From JACXVD01 sp020446665 (GTDB taxonomy: Bacteria; Pseudomonadota; Alphaproteobacteria; Sphingomonadales; Sphingomonadaceae): 64,000 nt of DNA. The first letter of the stretch is position 1, and each line of letters starts with the position of its first letter. Where the stretch lies: NCBI GenBank assembly GCA_041396905.1, contig JAWKXQ010000010.1:32636-96635 (forward strand). The letters run 5' to 3'. Both the position numbers and the translations under genes were made by a program. The notes beneath the pieces were generated by a model that worked only from the letters and a program-made list of their open reading frames with translations, searched no databases and had not been told where the DNA came from. This document shows positions 16,229-24,069 of this stretch, piece by piece.

Positions 16229-17092
16229 ATGTATGCTGCCATTGGCATTGTTGTTTTGCTGCTCATGGTGTTTGGCGGTTTCGCCCTGACCGGCGGTGCG
16301 CTGGGTCCGGTGATGCACGCCATCCCGCATGAAATGCTGATCATCGGCGGGGCCGCAGTGGGCGCGCTGATTACCGGCAATTCGATGCATGAACTGAAAG
16401 CGATTGGCGGCAGTTTCGGGAAGATCTTCAAAGGGCCGAAACACTCAAAGCAGGATCATATTGATGCCATTGCCCTGACCAGCAAGTTGATGAAAATGCT
16501 CAAGTCCGAAGGGCCGGTGGCGCTGGAATCCCATGTGCAGGAACCACAGAATTCAGCGATCTTTGCAGAATATCCGTCGATCCTGGCCAATAAGCCGCTG
16601 ACCGCGCTGATCTGTGACACGCTGACGCTGATCGTCGTCTCTTCCGGCACGCTGGAAGTTCATGCGGTGGAAGAAGTGATGGACAATGCGATGAAGACGC
16701 ATTTCCACGAAGAATATGAACCACAACACGCCTTGCAAGGGCTGGCCGATGCGCTGCCGGCGCTGGGCATTGTCGCCGCCGTGCTGGGCGTGGTGAAGAC
16801 CATGGGTTCGATCAATGAACCGCCCGAAGTGCTGGGCGGGATGATCGGTTCGGCGCTGGTCGGCACCTTCATGGGCGTGTTGCTCGCCTATGGTATCGTT
16901 GCCCCGCTGGCTGGCCGCCTGAAACAGGTGCTGGATGCGGATGAGCAGATATTCCATGCAGTAAAGCAGGTGATTATCGCCAGTCTGCACGGCTATCCGC
17001 AGCCCTTGGTGGTGGAAAGCGCGCGGTCTGGCCTTGGCCATGCCTTCCGCCCCGGCCTGTCCGAATTGCTCGACGCGCTGAGGGGCCGCTGA
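16229..17092 (+). CDS. motA: Flagellar motor stator protein MotA
   Basis: 287 aa with four membrane segments: two at the N-terminus (AIGIVVLLLMVFGGFALTGG and MLIIGGAAVGALITGNS) and two after the cytoplasmic loop (LPALGIVAAVLGVVKTMGSI and IGSALVGTFMGVLLAYGIVA). The loop carries HFHEEYEPQHALQGLADALP. This is the canonical proton-channel stator subunit that exerts torque on FliG. A GGAAGGAA ribosome site precedes the ATG. It is followed one base later by motB. Confidence 0.96.
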   Translation: MYAAIGIVVLLLMVFGGFALTGGALGPVMHAIPHEMLIIGGAAVGALITGNSMHELKAIGGSFGKIFKGPKHSKQDHIDAIALTSKLMKMLKSEGPVALESHVQEPQNSAIFAEYPSILANKPLTALICDTLTLIVVSSGTLEVHAVEEVMDNAMKTHFHEEYEPQHALQGLADALPALGIVAAVLGVVKTMGSINEPPEVLGGMIGSALVGTFMGVLLAYGIVAPLAGRLKQVLDADEQIFHAVKQVIIASLHGYPQPLVVESARSGLGHAFRPGLSELLDALRGR

Positions 17093-17093
17093 G

Positions 17094-17933
17094 ATGGCTG
17101 CCAAGCGCGGCAAGAATGAGCCGCCTCCACCCCCGATCATCGTCAAGAAGGTGACTGTCGTCGAAGGCGGGCATCATGGCGGCGCGTGGAAAGTTGCCTA
17201 TGCAGACTTCGTGACTGCGATGATGGCTTTCTTCCTGCTGCTCTGGCTGCTGGGGGCGACCACGGAGGACCAGCGCAAGGGGCTGGCGGATTACTTCACG
17301 CCCACTCTGGTCAAGATCCGTGAAGGCAAGGCCGGATCGGACGGGCTGATGGGCGGTGCCTCGCTGACCGATGTTGATGACTATCCCCATCGTCAGGGCC
17401 AGACCGGGACCAAGACGCTCACTATCCCGCGTGACGCGACGGGCGGGCCGATGGAAGGTGCAGGCAAGATCAAGCGGGTGGAGAAAATGCGTGAACGCCT
17501 GCAGGAAGAGCTGGCGGAAAATCGCCGCCTTGCCCGCCTCGCCAAGAATTTGCGGATGGTCAACACCACCGAAGGCATTCGCATTGATCTGGTCGATGAT
17601 GCCGATTTTTCCATGTTCGCCATGGGCACCACGATCCTGACCAGCGATGCGCAGGAACTGGTGGGCGTCATTGCGCAGATGGTCGGGCCGGAAGGTGGCG
17701 AGCTGACCATTCGCGGTCATACGGATTCGCTGCCCTGGAAGGATGGCGTGCGTGGCAATAACTGGTCCCTCTCTGCCAGTCGGGCAGAGGCAACGCGGCA
17801 GGCGCTGATCCGGCAAGGTGTGGGCGCGAAACGTTTCAACCGGATTGAAGGGGTGGCAGATCGAGAATTGCTGATCGAGGACAATCCACAGGATCCGCGC
17901 AACCGGCGCATCTCGATCCTGCTACTCGATTAG
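17094..17933 (+). CDS. motB: Flagellar motor stator protein MotB
   Basis: 279 aa. A basic, proline-rich N-terminus leads into the single membrane helix WKVAYADFVTAMMAFFLLLW with the proton-accepting Asp38. The periplasmic OmpA-like domain has LTIRGHTDSLPW and SASRAEATRQAL, which bind peptidoglycan. With MotA it makes the proton-driven stator. A sigma-28-like promoter begins just after its stop codon. Confidence 0.96.
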   Translation: MAAKRGKNEPPPPPIIVKKVTVVEGGHHGGAWKVAYADFVTAMMAFFLLLWLLGATTEDQRKGLADYFTPTLVKIREGKAGSDGLMGGASLTDVDDYPHRQGQTGTKTLTIPRDATGGPMEGAGKIKRVEKMRERLQEELAENRRLARLAKNLRMVNTTEGIRIDLVDDADFSMFAMGTTILTSDAQELVGVIAQMVGPEGGELTIRGHTDSLPWKDGVRGNNWSLSASRAEATRQALIRQGVGAKRFNRIEGVADRELLIEDNPQDPRNRRISILLLD

Positions 17934-17934
17934 G

Positions 17935-17961
17935 TGAAATTGCGGATGGTCGCGGCGATAA
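17935..17961 (+). promoter_or_regulatory. Possible sigma-28 (FliA) promoter before the HAD-methyltransferase pair
   Basis: TGAAATTG, 11 nt, then GGCGATAA resembles the FliA consensus TAAAGTTT-N11-GCCGATAA (5 of 8 and 7 of 8 matches with exact spacing). It lies 57 nt upstream of the start at 18018. It would place the two genes in the late, flagellin-like class. Confidence 0.5.
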
Positions 17962-18017
17962 GGCACTAACCATAAGCTCCTAGCCATTGGGCGAACCCAC
18001 GGAAGGGGAACGTGCCC

Positions 18018-20438
18018 ATGACTATTTCCATTCACCCGCATGAATTGCCGCAGCTGTTGGACGACTGGCCCGGCGCGAAAGTGCTGTCGCTCGACTGTTT
18101 CGACACGCTGATCTGGCGCGATTGCCATGCACCGGCGGATATTTTCGCATGCCTGCCCGGGATCAGCCCGGCCCAGCGCGCCCGCGCCGAGCAACTGGCG
18201 CGCAAGGCGGAACGGCTGGAACGGGGCGGCAATGAAGTGCGGATCGAAGCGATCTATCGCGCGCTTTATCCCAATGGGTCCGATGAACAGATCGAGCTGG
18301 CAATAGCGGCGGAGCTGGCGGAGGAAGCCCGCCATTGTTTCGCCTTCGCGCCCACAGTCGCGCTGATGCGGGATGCCAAAGCACGCGGGATGCAGCTGGT
18401 GATCGTTTCCGATACCTATCTGGATGAAGCGCAATTGCGCCAGCTGATCGCTGCCTCTGCCGGAGACGAGATTGCGGGCCTGATCGACCGGATTTTCTGC
18501 TCTTCCACCTATGGCAAGTCCAAGGGGGCGGGGCTTTATGCTGACGTATTGGCGAAGCTGAAAGTGGTGCCGGGCGATATTGTCCATCTGGGTGATAACC
18601 GGGCGGCCGATGTCGGCGGGGTCGAACCTTTTGGCGTCAATGCCATCCATCTCACTCAATTTCCGCAAGCCATTCGCGAGCAGATCCGGCTGGAAAGCGG
18701 GATTGCTGCCATGGTGGAAGGCCCCGCACAGGATCGCCTGGGCGCGCCGCAGCCGCACCGGGCAGGTCTGGCGCTGGCTTTGCCGCAGCTGGATGATCCG
18801 GCGGAGCAATTGGGCGCTGCCACGCTCGGCCCCATCTTTGCCGGGTTTGAATATTGGCTGCAGGCTGAAGCAAAGGCGCTGGCGGAAAAGCATGGCGGCA
18901 CAGTCCATTGGCTGTTCCTGATGCGCGACGGGCATCTGCCGCAGCTGGTGCATCAGGCAACGCCCCAGGGCATGGCCAATCCCGGCCATGCGGTCGAACT
19001 CAGCCGTTTCACTGCCACTGCGGCCAGCCTGACCGATGAAAAATCCGTGTTCGCCTATGCAAAGGCAGAGCTGGGCGTGCGCCCGCAGACGCTGGCACGG
19101 CAAGTGCTGATGGAAGAGAGCGAGATCACTGCGCTGCTCGGCGATCTTTCCCCGGAACAGGGCAATGCCGCCTTGTGGAAGGCCTTGCGCGAAACCCCGC
19201 GCCGCCGGCGGCTTGCGCGCAGATCACGCGATTTTGCCGAGCGGCTGGTGGCGCATATCCGCCGCACGGTCGATCCGCAGCGCGGCGATGTGCTGATGCT
19301 GGTGGATCTCGGCTATAATGGTTCGGTCCAGAACCGGGTTGATACGCTGCTGGCCAGCGAATTCGGCGTCCATGTTGCAGGCCGCTATCTGCTGCTGCGC
19401 GAAATGGACAGCCCCGGCCTCGACAAGAAAGGCTTTGTCGATGCGCGCCATTATGATGCCCCTGCGCTGGAGGCCTTGTGCGCCAATGTGGCGGTGATCG
19501 AGCAGGCCTGCACCCGCGATTGCGGCTCTGTGATCGGCTATGAGGCCAATGGTGCGCCGATCCGGCGTGCGAATGACATAGACCCCGAACAGTCCGAACA
19601 GCGCGAAAAGATGCAGCGCGGTGCCTTGCGCTTTGTCCGCGAGCAGGCAGATGCGATCCTGCGGGTTGCCGAACCCCGCAGGCTTGATCTGTGGCGCCGT
19701 GGAGCCTGCGCGGCGATGGCGCGGCTGATGTTCCTGCCGCAAATGCACGAGTTGGCGGTGATTGACCGGTTCCAGCATGATGTGAATCTGGGCACGGAAA
19801 AGACAGTGGCTCTGTTCGATCCTGCCATCGCCCGGCGCGGTCTGCGCGAACGCGGGCTGTTCTATATGCGCGGGTCTGAACGCATGTATCTGCCGGCGGA
19901 GCTGGCGGGGCAAGGTGCGGCCACGCGGCTGGCCTTGCTGGCGACCCGGCGTTTCGGCCTGTCTTTGACCTTTGCCGATTTCAGCGAAGCCACGCTGCCC
20001 ATCCCGGCGGTGTTTGCCACCACGCAGGATGCAAGCCCGCAGCTGGTCACTGCCCATGCCACACAGGATGGCTGGTTTATGGCCGCCATCCCCGTGGGTG
20101 AGAGCCGCTATGCCGTGGCGCTGCAATTCGGCGCGGTTTGCGATTACCTGCAGCTGGTTAGCGCCTTCTTCGAAGATCAGGCCGATTTTCTCGGCCAGCG
20201 CAGCGAAGGGGAAAGCGGCGCGCGGATCGCCGCAACGCCGGAATTTGACACTCTGCCGGAGATCGCGCCGGGCCTTTACGATTGCCGCGAGGAAGCCGGC
20301 TTCATGATCGTCCACCCGCCGGCATCGGCAGAAGTCGGTGGCAAAATCTTAACTGTCGTTTTTCGACCAGTGTTTACGACCAAGGTTAATCGCGTTTCAG
20401 CTTTGGAAGCGCATAGGGATGCTGAGGAGCTGTGCTGA
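18018..20438 (+). CDS. Large HAD-domain protein of the flagellar locus (possible flagellin modification)
   Basis: 806 aa. The N-terminal ~230 residues are a HAD phosphatase-like domain: motif I SLDCFDTLIWR (Asp26, Asp29, Thr30), motif II VIVSDTYLD, motif III YGKSKGAGLY and motif IV HLGDNRAADVGG. A long second region (about 270-590) includes WLFLMRDGHLPQL and VELSRFTATAA, the layout of the HAD-fusion proteins seen in surface-glycan clusters. The last 200 residues are unrecognised. The ATG at 18018 has GGAAGGGGAA at proper distance; the GTG six nt earlier does not. It sits between motB and fliC, overlaps a methyltransferase gene by 1 nt and follows a FliA-like promoter. A role in sugar or modification chemistry on flagellin is inferred. 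Confidence 0.72.
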   Translation: MTISIHPHELPQLLDDWPGAKVLSLDCFDTLIWRDCHAPADIFACLPGISPAQRARAEQLARKAERLERGGNEVRIEAIYRALYPNGSDEQIELAIAAELAEEARHCFAFAPTVALMRDAKARGMQLVIVSDTYLDEAQLRQLIAASAGDEIAGLIDRIFCSSTYGKSKGAGLYADVLAKLKVVPGDIVHLGDNRAADVGGVEPFGVNAIHLTQFPQAIREQIRLESGIAAMVEGPAQDRLGAPQPHRAGLALALPQLDDPAEQLGAATLGPIFAGFEYWLQAEAKALAEKHGGTVHWLFLMRDGHLPQLVHQATPQGMANPGHAVELSRFTATAASLTDEKSVFAYAKAELGVRPQTLARQVLMEESEITALLGDLSPEQGNAALWKALRETPRRRRLARRSRDFAERLVAHIRRTVDPQRGDVLMLVDLGYNGSVQNRVDTLLASEFGVHVAGRYLLLREMDSPGLDKKGFVDARHYDAPALEALCANVAVIEQACTRDCGSVIGYEANGAPIRRANDIDPEQSEQREKMQRGALRFVREQADAILRVAEPRRLDLWRRGACAAMARLMFLPQMHELAVIDRFQHDVNLGTEKTVALFDPAIARRGLRERGLFYMRGSERMYLPAELAGQGAATRLALLATRRFGLSLTFADFSEATLPIPAVFATTQDASPQLVTAHATQDGWFMAAIPVGESRYAVALQFGAVCDYLQLVSAFFEDQADFLGQRSEGESGARIAATPEFDTLPEIAPGLYDCREEAGFMIVHPPASAEVGGKILTVVFRPVFTTKVNRVSALEAHRDAEELC

Positions 20439-21271
20439 TGAGCGACCTTTTGATCCATTCCATGGCGGAATTCGCGCCGCTGATCCTGAAATGCCTCGCT
20501 CGCGCAAAGGCGCGGCAGGTGGTGGAGATCGGCGCCGAGTTTGGCGGCATGTCGCAATGCCTCGCAGATTATTGCGCGGAGACGGGCGGCCGGCTGACCA
20601 GCATAGACCCCGCACCGAAACAGGAATTTCTCACCTGGGCGCATGCCAATCCGCATGTGCGCCATGTGGCGCAGCCCAGCCTCGACGTGATGGCGGGCCT
20701 GTCCGGGGTAGACGCCTGGGTGATTGATGGTGACCATAATTACTACACGGTCATGAACGAGCTACGCCATGCCCATGCGCTGGCGCGCGGGGAAGACCGG
20801 TCTTTGCTGGTGTTCCTGCATGATATCAGCTGGCCCTGTGGCCGGCGTGATTTCTATTATGCGCCCGAACGGATTCCGGAAGAATTCCGTCTGCCGCATA
20901 GTTTCGATGCGGGGGTAACGCTGGACAATGCGGGCTGCGTGGCTGATCGCGGGATGCGCGGCATGGGCCAGTTTGCAGTCGCTCTGAAAGAGGGCGGGCC
21001 GCGCAATGGCGTGCTGACAGCGATCGAGGATTTCATCTCGGTGGCGGATAGTGAAGGCCAGCCACTGGTCTTTGCCCATATTCCGGCCGTGTTCGGGCTG
21101 GGTGTCCTGTTCGATGGCAGTGCCGACTGGGCGGAAGATGTCGCCGGTTTCCTGCTGCCCTATCACGAAAATGATCTGATTGCCGCGCTGGAACTGAACC
21201 GGCTGCGCAATTACCTCGCTGTGATCGACTGGCAGGACCGCGAAGCGCAGCGCCTGTCTGACGCAGCCTGA
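20438..21271 (+). CDS. Class I SAM-dependent methyltransferase
   Basis: 277 aa. Motif I VVEIGAEFGGMSQCLADYC and the acidic post-I region LTSIDPAPK mark a Rossmann-fold methyltransferase; AWVIDGDHNYYTVMNEL matches the Methyltransf_24-like branch. The ATG at 20438 overlaps the HAD gene stop (TGATG) with GAGGAG upstream; a GTG six nt earlier is less likely. It is transcribed towards fliC, which converges from the other side of a strong hairpin terminator. Methylation of flagellin or of a flagellin glycan is the most natural guess, but the acceptor is unknown. Confidence 0.75.
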   Translation: MSDLLIHSMAEFAPLILKCLARAKARQVVEIGAEFGGMSQCLADYCAETGGRLTSIDPAPKQEFLTWAHANPHVRHVAQPSLDVMAGLSGVDAWVIDGDHNYYTVMNELRHAHALARGEDRSLLVFLHDISWPCGRRDFYYAPERIPEEFRLPHSFDAGVTLDNAGCVADRGMRGMGQFAVALKEGGPRNGVLTAIEDFISVADSEGQPLVFAHIPAVFGLGVLFDGSADWAEDVAGFLLPYHENDLIAALELNRLRNYLAVIDWQDREAQRLSDAA

Positions 21272-21333
21272 CGCTGCCCCCTCGCTTCCCTATTTCGCGT
21301 AGAGCTACCTACCCCATTGAGTGATACGCGAAA

Positions 21334-21362
21334 GGCCCGGCATCCGATTTGGATGCCGGGCC
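21334..21362. terminator. Hairpin between methyltransferase and fliC
   Basis: GGCCCGGCATCC, a 5-nt loop, then GGATGCCGGGCC is a perfect 12-bp stem in the 118-nt convergent gap. The flanks are short on T runs (TTTCGCG on the fliC side), but position and strength suggest a bidirectional terminator. Confidence 0.75.
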
Positions 21363-21389
21363 CCCGGAGGGATATGCGCTTTCCCTGAT

Positions 21390-22214
21390 TTAGCGCAGCA
21401 GTGAGAGGACGTTCTGCTGGCTCTGGTTCGCCTGGGCGAGCATCGCGGTGGAGGCCTGGCTCAGGATCTGGGCCTTGGCGAGCGCTGCGGTTTCAGCCGA
21501 ATAATCAGCATCTTCGATCCGTGATCGTGCATCGGAAAGATTGGTCGAATTGACCGTCAGATTGTTGACGGCGGATTCGAGGCGGCTCTGGCCTGCACCC
21601 AGCGTGGCGCGGGTCGAGGCCACGCTGTCCAGTGCGCTGTCGACATTGCCGATCGTTGTGGTTGCATTGGCTACACTCGACACATCCAGCGCAGTCGAAG
21701 AAATCTTCGTTCCGTCCAGCCCCGCCACGGTCAGCGTGATCGTGTCGCCGCTGTTTGCGCCGGTCTGGATGGCGAAAGTCGTATCCGAACCAGAAGTGGT
21801 GCTGAACAGCGTGTTGCCGTTGAATTCGGTGTTGGACAGGATATCGCTGATCTGCGCCTGCAGCTCGTCGACTTCCTTTTCCATATAGGCACGATCCGTG
21901 TCCTGATAGGTCGCCGATTTCGACTGGACAGCCAGTTCACGCACACGCTGCAGCATGTTGGTGACTTCGTTCAGTGCACCTTCTGCAGTCTGGGCCAGCG
22001 CGATACCATCATTGGCGTTGCGGATGCCCTGGTTCATGCCGCGCACCTGCGCTGTCATGGTGGTGGCGATGGCGAGGCCGGCGGCATCATCCTTCGCGCT
22101 GTTGATACGCTTGCCGGAAGACAGGCGCTCCATCGCGGTGCCAAGCATCTTGTTGGCCGACTGGGACGCGCTGGCTGCCTTGAGCGAGCTGATATTGGTA
22201 TTGATTACAGACAT
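21390..22214 (-). CDS. fliC: Flagellin
   Basis: 274 aa, the short D0/D1-only type also found in Caulobacter. The N-terminus MSVINTNISSLKAASASQSA and the region SSGKRINSAKDDAAGLAIAT, plus the C-terminus AKAQILSQASTAMLAQANQS then QQNVLSLLR, are unmistakable. The centre (about 135-200) is Ser/Thr-rich and would offer sites for O-linked modification. The frame extends 54 codons upstream, but the ATG at 22214 has AAGGGAG at the right distance and gives the conserved start. Only one flagellin gene is in the window. Upstream DNA has both a sigma-54 and a weaker sigma-28-like element. Confidence 0.97.
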   Translation of the reverse strand: MSVINTNISSLKAASASQSANKMLGTAMERLSSGKRINSAKDDAAGLAIATTMTAQVRGMNQGIRNANDGIALAQTAEGALNEVTNMLQRVRELAVQSKSATYQDTDRAYMEKEVDELQAQISDILSNTEFNGNTLFSTTSGSDTTFAIQTGANSGDTITLTVAGLDGTKISSTALDVSSVANATTTIGNVDSALDSVASTRATLGAGQSRLESAVNNLTVNSTNLSDARSRIEDADYSAETAALAKAQILSQASTAMLAQANQSQQNVLSLLR

Positions 22215-22265
22215 TGTTGCAAACTCCCTTGCAGTCTCCGTTTCGACACTGCCGTTGCGAGGTGT

Positions 22266-22281
22266 TGCATCGCGGCAGCCA
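22266..22281 (-). promoter_or_regulatory. Sigma-54 promoter of fliC, with a sigma-28-like element next to it
   Basis: On the reverse strand TGGCTGCCGCGATGCA keeps GG and GC 10 nt apart, as in -24/-12 promoters, about 52 nt before the fliC ATG. Directly upstream, 22288-22314 reads TAAAAAAA, 11 nt, GCCGGTCT, a partial FliA consensus with correct spacing (4 of 8 and 5 of 8). Either or both could drive flagellin; the sigma-54 match is better. Confidence 0.5.
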
Positions 22282-22468
22282 CAAACCAGACCGGCAGGGT
22301 TGCGGATTTTTTTAGGGGTGGCGGTGATTGCTGCCTTCCCCACGCCCTTGCGCATGCGCGCGGAATCATAAGGCATAGGTAGTTTACCCGGGGCTGAAAT
22401 TAGCGCCTCCTTTGCCGTCAGACCCGCACAAGCGCTGCATCAGATTGGTTAACGAACCGGGGGGCGTG

Positions 22469-23698
22469 ATGGGGCAACTCAACACAACCAAAAATTTCGA
22501 AATGGCGCATGGGGCACTGGCGGCAAAGCTGTCTGGCCTTGCACCTTCGCTGTTCACCGATGGTCCGGTGACGCTGGCAGATGCTGGCGAGGGTGTGCGG
22601 GGGGCGATTGCCGTCGCCCGCCACCCTTTACCAGGTCTTGCGCGTGATATGCGCGGCAACCGGGTGCTGAGCTATGCTGACCCGGTGGCAGAGGCGAGTC
22701 TGGCGGCATTGGTCGCCTGTATCGGTGAAGCGGGCGGGCCGGTTGCTGCCGATCCGGAGAGTCTTTCCGTCCTCGCTCTGGCTGAACGCCTCGCGCAGAC
22801 TGACATCCCGGTGCTGGTGGGCGGCCCGACCGGGACGGGCAAGGAAGTGCTGAGCCGTTTCATCCATGATCGCAGCACACGCTGCAGCGGGCCATTTGTG
22901 GCCGTCAATTGCGCGGCAATCCCCGAAACCATGCTGGAGGCGATGCTGTTCGGCCATCGCAAGGGTGCCTTTACCGGGGCCAGCGACGCAGGCGAAGGCT
23001 TCTTCCGTGCGGCTGATGGCGGCACTTTGCTGCTCGACGAGATTGCGGAAATGCCGCTCAATCTTCAGGCCAAGCTGCTGCGCGCCTTGCAGGAAGGCGA
23101 AGTGGTGCCGGTGGGCGCGACCAGGCCGATCAAAATCGATGTGCGCATTGTGGCTGCCGCCAATCGCGAGCTGGCGCTGGAAGTGGAACAGGGCCGCTTC
23201 CGCGAGGATCTGTTCTATCGCCTCAATGTCTTTCCCATCAGCCTGCGCCCCTTGCGCGAGCGCCCGGCCGATATTGCGCCGCTCGCCTTTGCGCTGTTGA
23301 TGCGCCACGCGCCGGAGCCGGACAATGTGCCGTGGATTTCCGATGTCGCGCTGGCCATGCTGCGCATGCATGGCTGGCCGGGCAACGTGCGCGAGCTGGA
23401 AAATGTCATCCGCCGCGCCATCGTGCTCAGCAGCGGGGCGAAAGAGATCGGCCCAGACCATATCGCCTTTGACCAGATTGCCCGTGCCGTGGAGCCGGAA
23501 ACCTCTGGTGATGGCTCTACCAAACTATCAAAGGTCGTGCAGATCTCGCAGGCCAAGGCGATCATGGAAACGCTCGACGCCTGTGGCGGCAAGCGCGCTG
23601 AAGCGGCCAAGCGGCTGGGCATTTCCGAACGCACCTTGCGTTATCGTCTGGCCTCTTTCCGTGAAGCCGGGATTGCGATTGGCGGAGGCCGGTCATGA
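22469..23698 (+). CDS. flbD: Sigma-54-dependent flagellar transcriptional activator FlbD
   Basis: 409 aa from the ATG at 22469 (GGGGGG upstream). The AAA+ domain has Walker A GGPTGTGKEVLSRF, the sigma-54 contact loop GAFTGA, Walker B GGTLLLDEIAEMPL and the arginine-finger region; the C-terminal helix-turn-helix is AEAAKRLGISERTLRYRL. The first ~110 residues do not show the Asp/Lys phosphorylation pattern of a receiver domain. The protein should activate the -24/-12 promoters found before flgB, fliC and the flhA operon. It is the first gene of the flbD-fliE-fliF run, overlapping fliE by 4 nt, and diverges from fliC. Confidence 0.9.
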   Translation: MGQLNTTKNFEMAHGALAAKLSGLAPSLFTDGPVTLADAGEGVRGAIAVARHPLPGLARDMRGNRVLSYADPVAEASLAALVACIGEAGGPVAADPESLSVLALAERLAQTDIPVLVGGPTGTGKEVLSRFIHDRSTRCSGPFVAVNCAAIPETMLEAMLFGHRKGAFTGASDAGEGFFRAADGGTLLLDEIAEMPLNLQAKLLRALQEGEVVPVGATRPIKIDVRIVAAANRELALEVEQGRFREDLFYRLNVFPISLRPLRERPADIAPLAFALLMRHAPEPDNVPWISDVALAMLRMHGWPGNVRELENVIRRAIVLSSGAKEIGPDHIAFDQIARAVEPETSGDGSTKLSKVVQISQAKAIMETLDACGGKRAEAAKRLGISERTLRYRLASFREAGIAIGGGRS

Positions 23699-24066
23699 GC
23701 GGGCCTGCTGGCATTGGGGGCGCAGGCGGCGGCGTTGGCGATATTATCGCCATGCGCCAGCAATTGCTGGAGCGGAACCGGCTGCTGCAAGACCTCAAAC
23801 AAGGGGGCAAGGCCGATGGTGCCGCGCCCGCATCGGAACCGGCAGGCGGCGGCTTTGCTGACAGTCTGAAAGGCGCGCTGGACAATGTCAGCGCGACGCA
23901 GAACCGCGCGAGCGAGCTATCCGCCGCCTATGAGCGCGGCGAAGTGACCGATATCGCCAAAGTAATGATGGCGCGGCAGGAAGCCGGGCTGGCATTCGAG
24001 GCCACGCTGCAAGTCCGCAACAAGCTGCTTTCCGCCTATCAGGAAATCATGCGGATGGGGGTCTGA
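23695..24066 (+). CDS. fliE: Flagellar hook-basal body complex protein FliE
   Basis: 123 aa. After a Gly-rich N-terminus, the C-terminal half is typical FliE: GFADSLKGALDNVSATQNRA, then YERGEVTDIAKVMMARQEAG and RNKLLSAYQEIMRMGV. FliE joins the MS ring to the rod. ATGA overlap with flbD; fliF starts 3 nt later. Confidence 0.93.
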   Translation: MSGPAGIGGAGGGVGDIIAMRQQLLERNRLLQDLKQGGKADGAAPASEPAGGGFADSLKGALDNVSATQNRASELSAAYERGEVTDIAKVMMARQEAGLAFEATLQVRNKLLSAYQEIMRMGV

Positions 24067-24069
24067 TAG

